A stretch of DNA of 64,000 nt from Serinicoccus hydrothermalis (GTDB lineage: Bacteria > Actinomycetota > Actinomycetes > Actinomycetales > Dermatophilaceae). The stretch's first letter is position 1. Each line of letters opens with the position of its first letter. Location: the NCBI RefSeq assembly GCF_001685415.1, contig NZ_CP014989.1, positions 1,426,001-1,490,000 of the forward strand. Direction: 5' to 3'. The translations under genes and the position numbers were made by a program. Of this stretch, positions 36,642 through 45,110 are shown in pieces. Below the pieces are notes generated by a model that was not told the origin of the DNA, did not search any database, and saw nothing but the letters and a program-made list of their open reading frames with translations.

Positions 36642-37633
36642 TGGTCGGGGCGGAGGAGCGCATGAGCGGACGGGTGCTCGTCACCGGCGCCAGCGGCATG
36701 CTCGGCGGCGCGGTGGCCGACCTGCTCGCGACGCGCGGGTGGGACGTCACCGTCATGCAGCGTCGCACCGCCGGCGGCCGGCACCGGGAGGTGCTCGGCG
36801 ACGTCCGGGACGCCGAGGCCGTCGCCCGCGCGGTGGACGGGCAGGACGCCGTCGTGCACCTCGCCGCCAAGGTCGACGTCGTCGGCCCGTGGCGCGACTT
36901 CGTCGACATCAACGTGCGCGGCACGCGCCGGGTCATCGAGGCCCTGCGCGCCCAGGGTGGCGGCCGGCTGGTGCAGGTCAGCTCGCCGTCGGTCGCGCAC
37001 ACCGGCAGCTCGCTGGCCGGGGCGGGCGCCGGGCCCGCGAGCCCCATGCACGCCCGGGGTCACTACGCCCGGACCAAGGCGGCCGCCGAGCTCTTCGCGC
37101 TGGCGGCCGACACCCCCGACCTGCCCGTGACCGCCCTCCGGCCGCACCTCGTGTGGGGCCCGGGCGACACCCAGCTCGTCGGGCGTATCGCGCAGCGCGC
37201 CCGGCAGGGGCGGCTGGCGCTGGTCGGACCGGGCACCACGCTGGTGGACACGACCTACGTCGACAACGCCGCCGCCGCGATCGTCGCGGCCCTGGAGCGG
37301 AGCGAGGTCGCCCACGGGCAGGCCCTCGTCGTGACCAACGGCGAGCCACGCCCCATCGGTGAGCTCATCGGCGACATCTGCCGGGCGGTCGGTGCCCCCG
37401 CCCCCCGGCTGCACCTGCCGACACCGCTCGCCTGGGGGCTCGGTGCCGCCGTCGAGGGGGTGACGGCGCTCTCGGCACGGGTCCCCGGCATACCGACCGT
37501 CACGCAGCCGCCCCTGACCCGCTTCCTCGCCGAGCAGCTGTCGACGGCGCACTGGTTCGACCAGCGGCGTACCCGCGAGGTCCTCGACTGGCGCCCGGCG
37601 GTGAGCCTCGACGAGGGCCTCGACCGTCTCTGA
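36641..37633 (+). CDS. oleD: OleD: NADPH-dependent 2-alkyl-3-ketoacid reductase
   Basis: A 330-residue extended short-chain dehydrogenase. VLVTGASGMLGGAVADLLA binds the cofactor, VQVSSPSVAH and HYARTKAAAE give the Ser and Tyr-x3-Lys of the active site. It reduces the OleA beta-keto acid before OleC acts. The ATG used overlaps the oleBC stop (TGATG); an ATG seven codons downstream, with GGAGGAG close by, is an equally credible start. Last gene of the ole operon. Confidence 0.9.
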   Translation: MVGAEERMSGRVLVTGASGMLGGAVADLLATRGWDVTVMQRRTAGGRHREVLGDVRDAEAVARAVDGQDAVVHLAAKVDVVGPWRDFVDINVRGTRRVIEALRAQGGGRLVQVSSPSVAHTGSSLAGAGAGPASPMHARGHYARTKAAAELFALAADTPDLPVTALRPHLVWGPGDTQLVGRIAQRARQGRLALVGPGTTLVDTTYVDNAAAAIVAALERSEVAHGQALVVTNGEPRPIGELIGDICRAVGAPAPRLHLPTPLAWGLGAAVEGVTALSARVPGIPTVTQPPLTRFLAEQLSTAHWFDQRRTREVLDWRPAVSLDEGLDRL

Positions 37634-37796
37634 ACTGCGCGCGACTGCAGTGGTCATGTCGCGTCATCAGCAGTTCTCGCGGCACGACCGGTGCACTCGC
37701 GCAGCTTCAGGAACGGCACGGCCCAGACCTCGAACCGGCGGCGCTGCAGGCTCACCTAGACTCACGGCATACCGCTCGCGTCAAGGAGGACCACCC

Positions 37797-39020
37797 ATGC
37801 CCGAGGCCGTCATCGTCGCTGCCGCCCGTACCCCCATCGGCCGCGCGTTCAAGGGGTCGCTGACCACCGCGCGCCCGGACGATCTCGCCGCCGGCGTCAT
37901 CCGCGCGGCGCTGGACCAGGTCCCCGCCCTGGACCCGACGACGGTCGAGGACCTCTACCTCGGGTGCGCCGAGCCGTGGGGCGAGCACGGCTTCAACATG
38001 GCGCGCGTGGTGAGCGTGCTGCTGGGCCTGGACTCGGTGCCCGGCTCCACGGTCAACCGCTTCTGCGCCAGCTCGGTGCAGACCACGCGGCAGGCGCTGC
38101 ACGCGATCAGGGCGGGTGAGGGCGATGTCTTCATCAGCGCCGGCGTCGAGTGCGTGTCGCGGTATGCCGACTTCTCCGGCGCCGGCGGCGGCAAGGAGTC
38201 CTGGCGCAACCCGCTCTTCGCCGACGCGGTGGCCCGGACGGAGGCGATGGCCGCGAGCAACGAGACCTGGACCGACCCGCGGGAGCAGGGCGGGCTGCCC
38301 GACGTCTACATCGCCATGGGGCAGACCGCGGAGAACGTCGCCACCTCGCTGGGCATCTCCCGCGAGCGCCAGGACGAGTGGGGCGTCCGCAGCCAGAACC
38401 GCGCCGAGAAGGCGATCACGGACGGCATCTTCGCCCGGGAGATCGCCCCGGTGACGCTCGCCGACGGCACCGTCGTCAGCACCGACGACGGCCCGCGGCC
38501 GGGCGTGACCCTGGAGAAGGTCAGCCAGCTGCAGCCGGTCTTCCGCGAGGACGGCACGGTCACCGCGGGGAACTGCTGCCCGCTCAACGACGGCGCCGCG
38601 GCCCTGGTCGTCATGAGCGACACCCGGGCGAGGGAGCTCGGGTTGACGCCGCTGGCGCGCATCGTGTCCACCGGCGTCTCCGCGCTCTCCCCCGAGATCA
38701 TGGGCCTGGGCCCGATCGAGGCGAGCAAGCAGGCCCTGGCCCGCGCCGGGATGAGCATCGGCGACATGGACCTCTACGAGATCAACGAGGCCTTCGCCGT
38801 GCAGGTCCTCGGCTCCGCCGACGCGCTCGGCATGGACGAGGACAAGCTCAACGTCCACGGCGGCGCGATCGCCCTGGGCCACCCCTTTGGCTGCACCGGC
38901 GCCCGCATCTCCACCACGCTCATCAACGCGCTCCAGACCCACGACGGCCAGTTCGGCCTCGAGACGATGTGCGTCGGCGGCGGCCAGGGCATGGCGATGG
39001 TCCTCGAGCGCCTCTCCTGA
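37797..39020 (+). CDS. Acetyl-CoA acyltransferase (thiolase)
   Basis: A 407-residue degradative-type thiolase. NRFCASSVQTTRQALHAI carries the nucleophilic Cys, YEINEAFAVQVLG the Asn, and GGAIALGHPFGCTGARI plus MCVGGGQGMAMVLE the His and second Cys. It could cleave 3-ketoacyl-CoA in beta-oxidation, or work in the synthetic direction. AAGGAGG is well placed before the ATG. No beta-oxidation partners are adjacent; it is separated from oleD by a 164-base spacer, so probably a single unit with its own promoter. A tandem repeat follows the stop directly. Confidence 0.93.
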   Translation: MPEAVIVAAARTPIGRAFKGSLTTARPDDLAAGVIRAALDQVPALDPTTVEDLYLGCAEPWGEHGFNMARVVSVLLGLDSVPGSTVNRFCASSVQTTRQALHAIRAGEGDVFISAGVECVSRYADFSGAGGGKESWRNPLFADAVARTEAMAASNETWTDPREQGGLPDVYIAMGQTAENVATSLGISRERQDEWGVRSQNRAEKAITDGIFAREIAPVTLADGTVVSTDDGPRPGVTLEKVSQLQPVFREDGTVTAGNCCPLNDGAAALVVMSDTRARELGLTPLARIVSTGVSALSPEIMGLGPIEASKQALARAGMSIGDMDLYEINEAFAVQVLGSADALGMDEDKLNVHGGAIALGHPFGCTGARISTTLINALQTHDGQFGLETMCVGGGQGMAMVLERLS

Positions 39021-39150
39021 CCGGCCGCACGGTCTGCGTCGACCGGCCGCACGGTCTGCGTCGACCGGCCGCACGGTCTGCGTCGACCGGCCGCACGGTC
39101 TGCGTCGACCGGCCGCACGGCTTGCGCCGACCGGCCGCACGGCTTGTATG
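39021..39150. repeat. 22-bp tandem repeat, six copies
   Basis: Six consecutive 22-base units starting at 39021, 39043, 39065, 39087, 39109 and 39131; each opens CCGGCCGCACGG. The first four are identical, the fifth differs at two or three positions, and the sixth is incomplete. Each unit can form a small CGGTC/GACCG stem. The array begins one base after the thiolase stop and ends 65 bases before the DUF808 gene. It has no spacers, so it is a minisatellite rather than a CRISPR array. Confidence 0.95.
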
Positions 39151-39215
39151 CGGCATACCTCCCGGGCGGCAGGTAGCCTGACGCAGTCCGTTCCGCCCAC
39201 CCAGTGAGGTGACCC

Positions 39216-40196
39216 ATGGCCGGTGGTCTGGCTGCCCTGCTCGACGACATCGCCGCGATCGCCCGCGTCGCCGCCGCGTCGGTCGACGACGTCAGCGCCG
39301 CCGCCGGGCGCGCCGGGGCGAAGGCCGCCGGGGTCATCGTCGACGACGCCGCGGTGACACCGCGCTACGTCACCGGCGTCGACCCCAGCCGCGAGCTGCC
39401 GATGATCAGGACGATCGCCATCGGCTCGGTGCGCAACAAGCTGCTCTTCATCGTGCCGGCGGCCCTCCTGCTCAGCGTGTTCATCCCGTGGCTGCTGACC
39501 CCGATCCTCATGCTGGGCGGCCTCTACCTGTCCTACGAGGGGGCGCACAAGGTCCTCGAGTGGTTCGGCGTGGGGCACGACTCCGCGCACGACGAGCCGG
39601 CGGTGGAGCAGGGGCCGGAGGCGGAGAAGAAGGTGACCTCGGGCGCGATCCGCACCGACTTCATCCTGTCCGCCGAGATCATGGTCATCGCGCTCAACGA
39701 GGTCTCCGAAGAGCCGCTGGTCACCCGGGCGGTCGTCCTCGTCGTCGTGGCGCTGGCCATCACCGCGCTGATCTACGGCGCGGTCGCGCTCATCGTCAAG
39801 ATGGACGACATCGGGCTGAGCCTGTCCCAGCGTGACTCCGAGGGCGTGCAGAAGTTCGGCCGCGGGCTGGTCAAGGCCATGCCCGTCGTGCTGAAGACGC
39901 TGTCCATCGTCGGGGTGATCGCCATGCTCTGGGTCGGCGGGCACATCCTGCTCGTCGGCATCGACGACCTGGGCTTCCACCCGATCTACGACTTCGTGCA
40001 CCACGCCGAGGAGGTCGTCGCCGGGCTGGTCCCCGCGATCGCCGGGGCGCTGAGCTGGCTCACCAACACCTTCTTCTCGGCGGTCCTCGGCCTCGTCGTC
40101 GGCCTGGTCGTCGTCGGCGTCGTGTCGGTCCTGCCCTTCGGCAAGGGGCACGCGAGCAAGAGCGAGTCCGAGCAGAGCGACGCCGGCGCGCACTGA
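39216..40196 (+). CDS. DUF808 family membrane protein
   Basis: A 326-residue inner-membrane protein of the YedI/DUF808 family. The opening MAGGLAALLDDIAAIARVAAASVDDV is the family hallmark, followed by AAGVIVDDAAVTPRYV and about five hydrophobic segments; GAIRTDFILSAEIMVIAL is also typical. Function is unknown. GAGG is seven bases before the ATG. The last 20 residues are polar. The 22-bp repeat array lies in its upstream region and could affect its expression. Confidence 0.9.
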   Translation: MAGGLAALLDDIAAIARVAAASVDDVSAAAGRAGAKAAGVIVDDAAVTPRYVTGVDPSRELPMIRTIAIGSVRNKLLFIVPAALLLSVFIPWLLTPILMLGGLYLSYEGAHKVLEWFGVGHDSAHDEPAVEQGPEAEKKVTSGAIRTDFILSAEIMVIALNEVSEEPLVTRAVVLVVVALAITALIYGAVALIVKMDDIGLSLSQRDSEGVQKFGRGLVKAMPVVLKTLSIVGVIAMLWVGGHILLVGIDDLGFHPIYDFVHHAEEVVAGLVPAIAGALSWLTNTFFSAVLGLVVGLVVVGVVSVLPFGKGHASKSESEQSDAGAH

Positions 40197-40231
40197 GCAG
40201 CCCTGACGCGGCCCAGGAGAGGGCCGCAGGC

Positions 40232-40504
40232 TCAGGGCAGGGACCGCCGCAGCGCGGTGACCCGCCCGAGCAGGTCCTCCTCAGCCAGCCCCGCCTCCCG
40301 CCGGTCGAAGAACATGACCCGCAGCTGGTCCATGACGACCCCCGGCCCGTGGTCGGGGACGACCTGGCGACCCAGCCCGGTCGCGTCGGCGGTCTCGTCC
40401 GCGATGTCCTGCACCAGCTCCCGCACCGCGGGGTATGCCGCGAGCGCCCGCTCCAGCGGCAGCTGCTCCCAGCGGCGGACCACCCGCTCGACCTCGGTGT
40501 CCAC
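40232..40504 (-). CDS. Small hypothetical protein downstream of the BI-1-like gene
   Basis: About 90 residues (DTEVERVVRRWEQLPLERAL ... LRVMFFDRREAGLAEEDLLG), helical and acidic, not recognised. A GTG start at 40504 is preferred because the DNA just upstream is a perfect terminator hairpin; an in-frame ATG at 40546 would place that hairpin inside the coding region. Same strand as the BI-1-like gene but separated from it by the hairpin, so expression may depend on read-through. Confidence 0.55.
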   Translation of the reverse strand: MDTEVERVVRRWEQLPLERALAAYPAVRELVQDIADETADATGLGRQVVPDHGPGVVMDQLRVMFFDRREAGLAEEDLLGRVTALRRSLP

Positions 40505-40510
40505 AGCAGA

Positions 40511-40543
40511 CGGCCCGCCGGCAGCAGAGCTGCCGGCGGGCCG
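40511..40543 (-). terminator. Terminator after the BI-1-like gene
   Basis: Perfect 14-base arms (CGGCCCGCCGGCAG and complement) with a 5-base loop, 30 bases past the stop of the BI-1-like gene. No T-run, as is common in this genome. Confidence 0.75.
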
Positions 40544-40572
40544 CATACCTGTCACGGGGTGACCAGGGTCGA

Positions 40573-41457
40573 TCAGTCGCTGCTCTGCAGGATCGCGAAG
40601 AGCCGCAGGAACTCGATGTAGAGCCACACCAGGCTGGCGACCAGGCCGTGGCCCAGGAGCCAGGAGTACTTCTCCGGGGCGCCACCGCTCACCGCGCGGT
40701 CCACCGAGTCGAAGTCGACGGCGAGGGAGTAGGAGGCCAGCCCCACGCCGAGCAGCGAGACGAGGATGCCGAGCGGGCCGCTGTAGATGCCCCAGCCCTC
40801 ACCGAAGCCCATGAACGAGGCGGCGAGGTTGACGAGCAGGAAGACGAGGTAGCCCATGGCGAACATCCCGAAGATGCGCCGGCTCTTGCTCGTCACCTTG
40901 ATGAAGCCGGCCTTCCAGCCGATGAACATGCCGGCGAAGGTCGCGACCGTCGCGATGACGGCGGTCGTCACCACGCCCTCGTACATGTCGATGAAGGTCA
41001 CGCTGACCGCGCCGATGAACAACCCCTGGAGCACGGCGTGCACGAGGATGAGCCCGACGTTGACCTTCTTGCTGAAGCCGATGGCGAAGCTCAGCGCGAG
41101 CGAGCCGAACATGCCCAGCAGCCAGATCGGGGTGGTGACGTCGGGCTGCGCGCCGACGAACATCCAGGTCGCCGCGGCGACCACGACGACGATGCCGAAG
41201 AGCATGAGGCTCTTGACGATGACGTCGTCGAGGGTGAGGCGACCGGTCTGCGCCGGGCCGGCCGGCGTCTGGTCGTACATGTCCTGCAGCTGCTGGTCGG
41301 ACATGGTCTCGCTGGGGCCGGGCTGGTACTGCGGGATTGGCGACCCGCCCTGCGCCTGCGCGTAGTTCTGCTGGCTGCCGGAGGGCTGGCCGAAACCGGC
41401 ATACCCGCCCTGGGCGGCCTCCTTGTCGATGCGGTTGAAGACCGGGTTGACGGCCAT
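40573..41457 (-). CDS. Bax inhibitor-1 / YccA family membrane protein
   Basis: A 294-residue protein. The N-terminal ~85 residues are Gly/Gln/Pro-rich and cytosolic, as in actinobacterial members; seven hydrophobic segments follow, starting VKSLMLFGIVVVVAAATWMFV and including FSKKVNVGLILVHAVLQGLFIG. The C-terminal residues DFDSVDRAVSGGAPEKYSW hold the paired Asp that forms the pH-sensitive gate in the bacterial homologue BsYetJ. Likely a calcium-leak or stress-related channel. GGAGG precedes the ATG. Confidence 0.9.
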   Translation of the reverse strand: MAVNPVFNRIDKEAAQGGYAGFGQPSGSQQNYAQAQGGSPIPQYQPGPSETMSDQQLQDMYDQTPAGPAQTGRLTLDDVIVKSLMLFGIVVVVAAATWMFVGAQPDVTTPIWLLGMFGSLALSFAIGFSKKVNVGLILVHAVLQGLFIGAVSVTFIDMYEGVVTTAVIATVATFAGMFIGWKAGFIKVTSKSRRIFGMFAMGYLVFLLVNLAASFMGFGEGWGIYSGPLGILVSLLGVGLASYSLAVDFDSVDRAVSGGAPEKYSWLLGHGLVASLVWLYIEFLRLFAILQSSD

Positions 41458-41626
41458 GGAACCTCCCAGTGGTGCGGCACCGCGGTCGAGCGACCGCGAT
41501 GTCAGGTGTCACCAGCATAAACGTGCAGGCCGACAGAAGGATTCCGGTCGTCGTGAGGCCTGCGTCACGATCTGGCCCCTGTCACCGCCGGGGGCTATCC
41601 TGGCGTCCCCCGTCCCGAGGAGAGGT

Positions 41627-44116
41627 ATGCCGCGCCGCCCCGGCACCCGTGCGCTCACCGGCACCCTGACCCTGGCCCTGACCGCCGGCCTCGTTGGTGT
41701 GCCCGCGACCTCGGGCGCCGCCCCCTCCCCCGACGTCACCGCCACTCCCCTCGCAGCCCACCCCGGCGACGGTGGGGCCTACCCCCGGCAGGAGCCCCTG
41801 CCCGAGCCGCCGGTCGACGAGGACGACGCCGCGATCAAGCTCGGGCTCACGGCATACCACGACGTCTCGCGGCGGCTCAACGCCGCGATGGAGGGCTCGG
41901 ACCGGGTCTCCGCCGAGGTCATCGGGACGACCGCCGGCGACCGCGACCTCGTGCTCGTCACGCTCACCGCGCCGGAGAGCCGGGGCCAGGCACGGCAGCA
42001 GCAGCGGCTGCGCGACCTCATCACCGAGGACCCGGCCCGGGCCGCGCGGGACCGGCAGGTGCAGCGGCGCTACAAGCTCCCGGTCTTCGTCAACGCCAAC
42101 ATCCACGGCAACGAGTTCGAGGGCACCGACGCGGCCCTGCGGCTCGTGGAGGACTACGCGACCAGCGAGGACCCCGAGGTGGAAGAGCTCCTCGAGCGCT
42201 CGCGCATCCACCTCGTCGTGACGATGAACCCCGACGGCCGGCACGACAACACCCGCCGCAACAGCGCCGGCTTCGACCTCAACCGCGACTTCGTCACCGC
42301 CACCCAGCCGGAGACGGTCGCGGTCCGCGACGCGCTCGTCGCGACCCAGCCGGCGCTCATGCTCGACCTGCACGGCTACGTCAACGGGACCCTGGTGGAG
42401 CCGACGACGCCGCCGCACGGGGAGAACTACGAGTACGACCTCTTCATCAAGCACGCCTACCCCAACGGCCTCGCGATGGAGGAGGCCATCAACGGCCTCG
42501 GCTACGACGAGAGCGACGGGGTCGAGCCGGTGCAGGTACCGCTGCGCGACTGGGACGAGGGCTGGGACGACTGGCCGCCGATCTTCACCCCGCAGTACGC
42601 CGCGCTCCACGGCGCCGTCGCGCACACCGTCGAGATCCCGCTGCGCGTCAACAACTCCTCCTACGACCTCCCGGTGGAGGAGCTGCGCCGTCGCTCGGCG
42701 ATCAACACCGACATCGCGCACGCCGCGGTCACCGCGACGCTCCGGTATGCCGCGTCCCACCGCGAGGACCTCCTCGCCGACCAGATCGAGATCTTCCGCC
42801 GCGGCGAGGCCGGTGAGCCCCAGACCCCGGTCGAGGAGGGGCTCTTCGGCGGCGTCATCGGGCCCGAGGACGTCTACACCACGACCTACCCGCGCGCCTA
42901 CGTCATCCCGGTCGGGGACCAGCAGCGCTCCGCGCCGGCGACCGCCCGGCTCGTGGAGCACCTCGTCGCCAACGACGTCGAGGTGACCCGGCTGACCCGC
43001 CGCGCCACGCTGTCCGGCCGCACCTACCCGGCCGGGAGCTTCGTCGTCGACATGCACCAGGCCAAGCGGGGCATGGCCAACACCCTGCTCGGCCGCGGCA
43101 CCGACATCTCCGACCGGGTGGACGCGATGTACGACATCTCCGGCTGGAGCCACGCGCTGCTCTGGGGTGCCGACGTCGTCACCGTGCCCGAGGACGACCC
43201 GCTGCGGATCCGGGGCCGGGTCGTCGACGAGGCCGACCTCGACACCTCGCTCCCCCGCAGCCGCACCGGGTGGACGCTGCCGATGGCCGACCCCGCCGAC
43301 GTGCAGGCCGTGAGCCTGCTGCTGGAGCAGGGCATACCGCTGGAGCTGCTCGACGACGGCCGGGTGCTCGTGCCGCGGGGCTATCCCTGGGCGGCGGGCA
43401 ACGTGGTCCGGCGGTTCGGCGTCGAGCTCGACCCCGCTCCGCGGCGCGCGTCCGGGGAGCCGCTGGAGACCACGGCCCGCCTGGTCGGCGTGGCCGGGAG
43501 CGCCGAGGAGCGCTGGGCCTTCGGCGAGATGGGCCTCGTGGCGCGCGAGGTGAGCGTCGACGCGCTCAACGACGGCATGGACCTGTCCGACCTCGACGCG
43601 CTCTACGTCTCGGCCGGGCTGGCCTGGGACGACCTGGACGACGACGCCCGCGCCGAGCTGCAGGACTTCGTGGCCGACGGGGGCGGTCTCGTCGGCCGCG
43701 GGGTCGCCGGCACCAGCTTGGCCACCGAGCTCGGCGTCATCGAGGCGACGCCCGTCCGCGGCCGCGGCGACGCCAACGGCGTGGTGCGGGTGGACAACGC
43801 CGAGGGCAGCCCCGTCAGCTCGGGGGCCACACCGGACACCTTCGTCTACTCCCCGGTCTGGTTCACCGACCTCGGGGAGGACGTCCGGGTGGACCAGCGC
43901 CTCGCCGAGCACCCGCTGGTGAGCGGCCACTGGCGCGCCACGCCCGCCGGGGAGGGCGGCCCGGACGCCGGCGCGGGACAGCCCCTCGTCGTCAGCGCCG
44001 AGGGCGAGGGCTCGCGCGCGGTGCTCTTCGGCAGCGAACCGCTCTTCCGGGCCCACCCCAAGGGCCAGTACGCCCTCGTGGCGCGCGCCTTACTCTGGAC
44101 CGGCGCCGACGACTGA
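41627..44116 (+). CDS. Secreted M14-family zinc carboxypeptidase
   Basis: An 829-residue exported protein. After a signal peptide (to about residue 30) comes the M14 peptidase domain (about 70-380): NANIHGNEFEGTDAAL supplies His and Glu zinc ligands, LMLDLHGYVNG the second His, and HTVEIPLR the catalytic Glu. The C-terminal half includes a class-I amidotransferase-like fold (LDALYVSAGLAWDDL; FGSEPLFRAHPKGQ), often paired with this peptidase group. GAGGAGAGG precedes the ATG. The seventh codon from the end is TTA, very rare here, and a tRNA with the matching UAA anticodon follows 50 bases later. Confidence 0.9.
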   Translation: MPRRPGTRALTGTLTLALTAGLVGVPATSGAAPSPDVTATPLAAHPGDGGAYPRQEPLPEPPVDEDDAAIKLGLTAYHDVSRRLNAAMEGSDRVSAEVIGTTAGDRDLVLVTLTAPESRGQARQQQRLRDLITEDPARAARDRQVQRRYKLPVFVNANIHGNEFEGTDAALRLVEDYATSEDPEVEELLERSRIHLVVTMNPDGRHDNTRRNSAGFDLNRDFVTATQPETVAVRDALVATQPALMLDLHGYVNGTLVEPTTPPHGENYEYDLFIKHAYPNGLAMEEAINGLGYDESDGVEPVQVPLRDWDEGWDDWPPIFTPQYAALHGAVAHTVEIPLRVNNSSYDLPVEELRRRSAINTDIAHAAVTATLRYAASHREDLLADQIEIFRRGEAGEPQTPVEEGLFGGVIGPEDVYTTTYPRAYVIPVGDQQRSAPATARLVEHLVANDVEVTRLTRRATLSGRTYPAGSFVVDMHQAKRGMANTLLGRGTDISDRVDAMYDISGWSHALLWGADVVTVPEDDPLRIRGRVVDEADLDTSLPRSRTGWTLPMADPADVQAVSLLLEQGIPLELLDDGRVLVPRGYPWAAGNVVRRFGVELDPAPRRASGEPLETTARLVGVAGSAEERWAFGEMGLVAREVSVDALNDGMDLSDLDALYVSAGLAWDDLDDDARAELQDFVADGGGLVGRGVAGTSLATELGVIEATPVRGRGDANGVVRVDNAEGSPVSSGATPDTFVYSPVWFTDLGEDVRVDQRLAEHPLVSGHWRATPAGEGGPDAGAGQPLVVSAEGEGSRAVLFGSEPLFRAHPKGQYALVARALLWTGADD

Positions 44117-44142
44117 GCGGCCCGGACCGGCCGCACCAGCCC

Positions 44143-44216
44143 GCCCCCGTAGCCCAATCGGCAGAGGCAGCCCACTTAAAATGGGCGCAGTGCGGGTTCG
44201 AGTCCCGCCGGGGGCA
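44143..44216 (+). tRNA. tRNA with anticodon UAA (Leu by codon) and short variable loop
   Basis: A complete class-I cloverleaf: acceptor GCCCCCG/CGGGGGC, D-arm with the GG pair, anticodon stem GCCCA/TGGGC with loop CTTAAAA (anticodon TAA at 44177-44179), five-base variable loop GCAGT, T-arm GCGGG/CCCGC with loop TTCGAGT, discriminator A; CCA is not encoded. The anticodon reads UUA (Leu). Bacterial tRNA-Leu is normally class II with a long variable arm, so the amino-acid identity is not certain. It follows the M14 peptidase gene and precedes the uracil-DNA glycosylase gene. Confidence 0.88.
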
Positions 44217-44282
44217 CTCATCGCAGCAGGCCGTGCCGACGGCATACAGTCCTGCGGGCGCCGGCGCGTCACACTGGGGGGT

Positions 44283-45110
44283 ATGCGCGTGCACACCGAC
44301 CCGCACCCCGTCACCGGGGAGCCCTTCCACTCCCCGGCGCCGCCCGGGACGGGCTGGCCGCAGGACCCCGCGCCGGCGGGCACCCGCACCGCCCGCTCGG
44401 AGGCCGGGGTCCGGCGGCTGGCCGCCGGGGCCCGCGACCTGGCGACGCTCGACGCCCGGGTGAGCGTGTGCGCGGCCTGCCCACGGCTGGTGCGCTGGCG
44501 CGAGGATGTCGCCCGCACCCGGCGGGCCGCCTACGCGGACCAGCCCTACTGGGGACGGCCCGCCGCCGGGTTCGGCGACCCGCACCCGCAGATCCTGATC
44601 GTGGGCCTCGCCCCCGCCGCGCACGGCGCCAACCGGACCGGCCGGATCTTCACCGGCGACCGGTCCGGCGACTGGATCTACGCGGCGCTCCACCGGGCGG
44701 GCTACGCGAGCCAGGCCTCCTCGACGCACGCCGGCGACGGCCTCACACTGCACACCGTCCGGATCACCGCCGCCGTGCACTGCGCCCCGCCGGACAACGC
44801 GCCGACGCCGGCCGAGCGGCATACCTGCGGGATGTGGCTGCAGCGCGAGCTCACCCTGGCCGAGCCGACCCTGCGCTCGGTCCTCGCCCTGGGAGGCATC
44901 GGGTGGGACGCCTTCCTCGCCGCGGCCCGCGACCTCGGCTGGCAGGTGCCGCGCCCCAAGCCGCGCTTCGGCCACGGCGCGCAGGCGCTGCTGACGACCG
45001 GCGCGGGCCGCCAGGTGCGGCTGCTGGGCAGCTACCACGTCAGCCAGCAGAACACCTTCACCGGCCGCCTCACCGAGCCCATGCTCGACGAGGTGATCGC
45101 GCGCCTCTAG
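44283..45110 (+). CDS. Type-5 uracil-DNA glycosylase
   Basis: A 275-residue 4Fe-4S glycosylase that removes uracil and other deaminated bases from DNA. VCAACPRLVRWRE holds the first cluster cysteines, GLAPAAHGANRTGRIFTGDRSGDW is the family-5 motif A, AAVHCAPPDNAPTPAERHTC gives the remaining cluster ligands, and GSYHVSQQNTFTGRLT the motif-B His. The ATG lies in a GGGGTATG context directly after the tRNA. Followed by a 450-base spacer. Confidence 0.92.
   Translation: MRVHTDPHPVTGEPFHSPAPPGTGWPQDPAPAGTRTARSEAGVRRLAAGARDLATLDARVSVCAACPRLVRWREDVARTRRAAYADQPYWGRPAAGFGDPHPQILIVGLAPAAHGANRTGRIFTGDRSGDWIYAALHRAGYASQASSTHAGDGLTLHTVRITAAVHCAPPDNAPTPAERHTCGMWLQRELTLAEPTLRSVLALGGIGWDAFLAAARDLGWQVPRPKPRFGHGAQALLTTGAGRQVRLLGSYHVSQQNTFTGRLTEPMLDEVIARL

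Noticed and set aside
39021-39150. Possible CRISPR array
   Set aside because: The units are directly contiguous with no spacers, and no cas genes are present.
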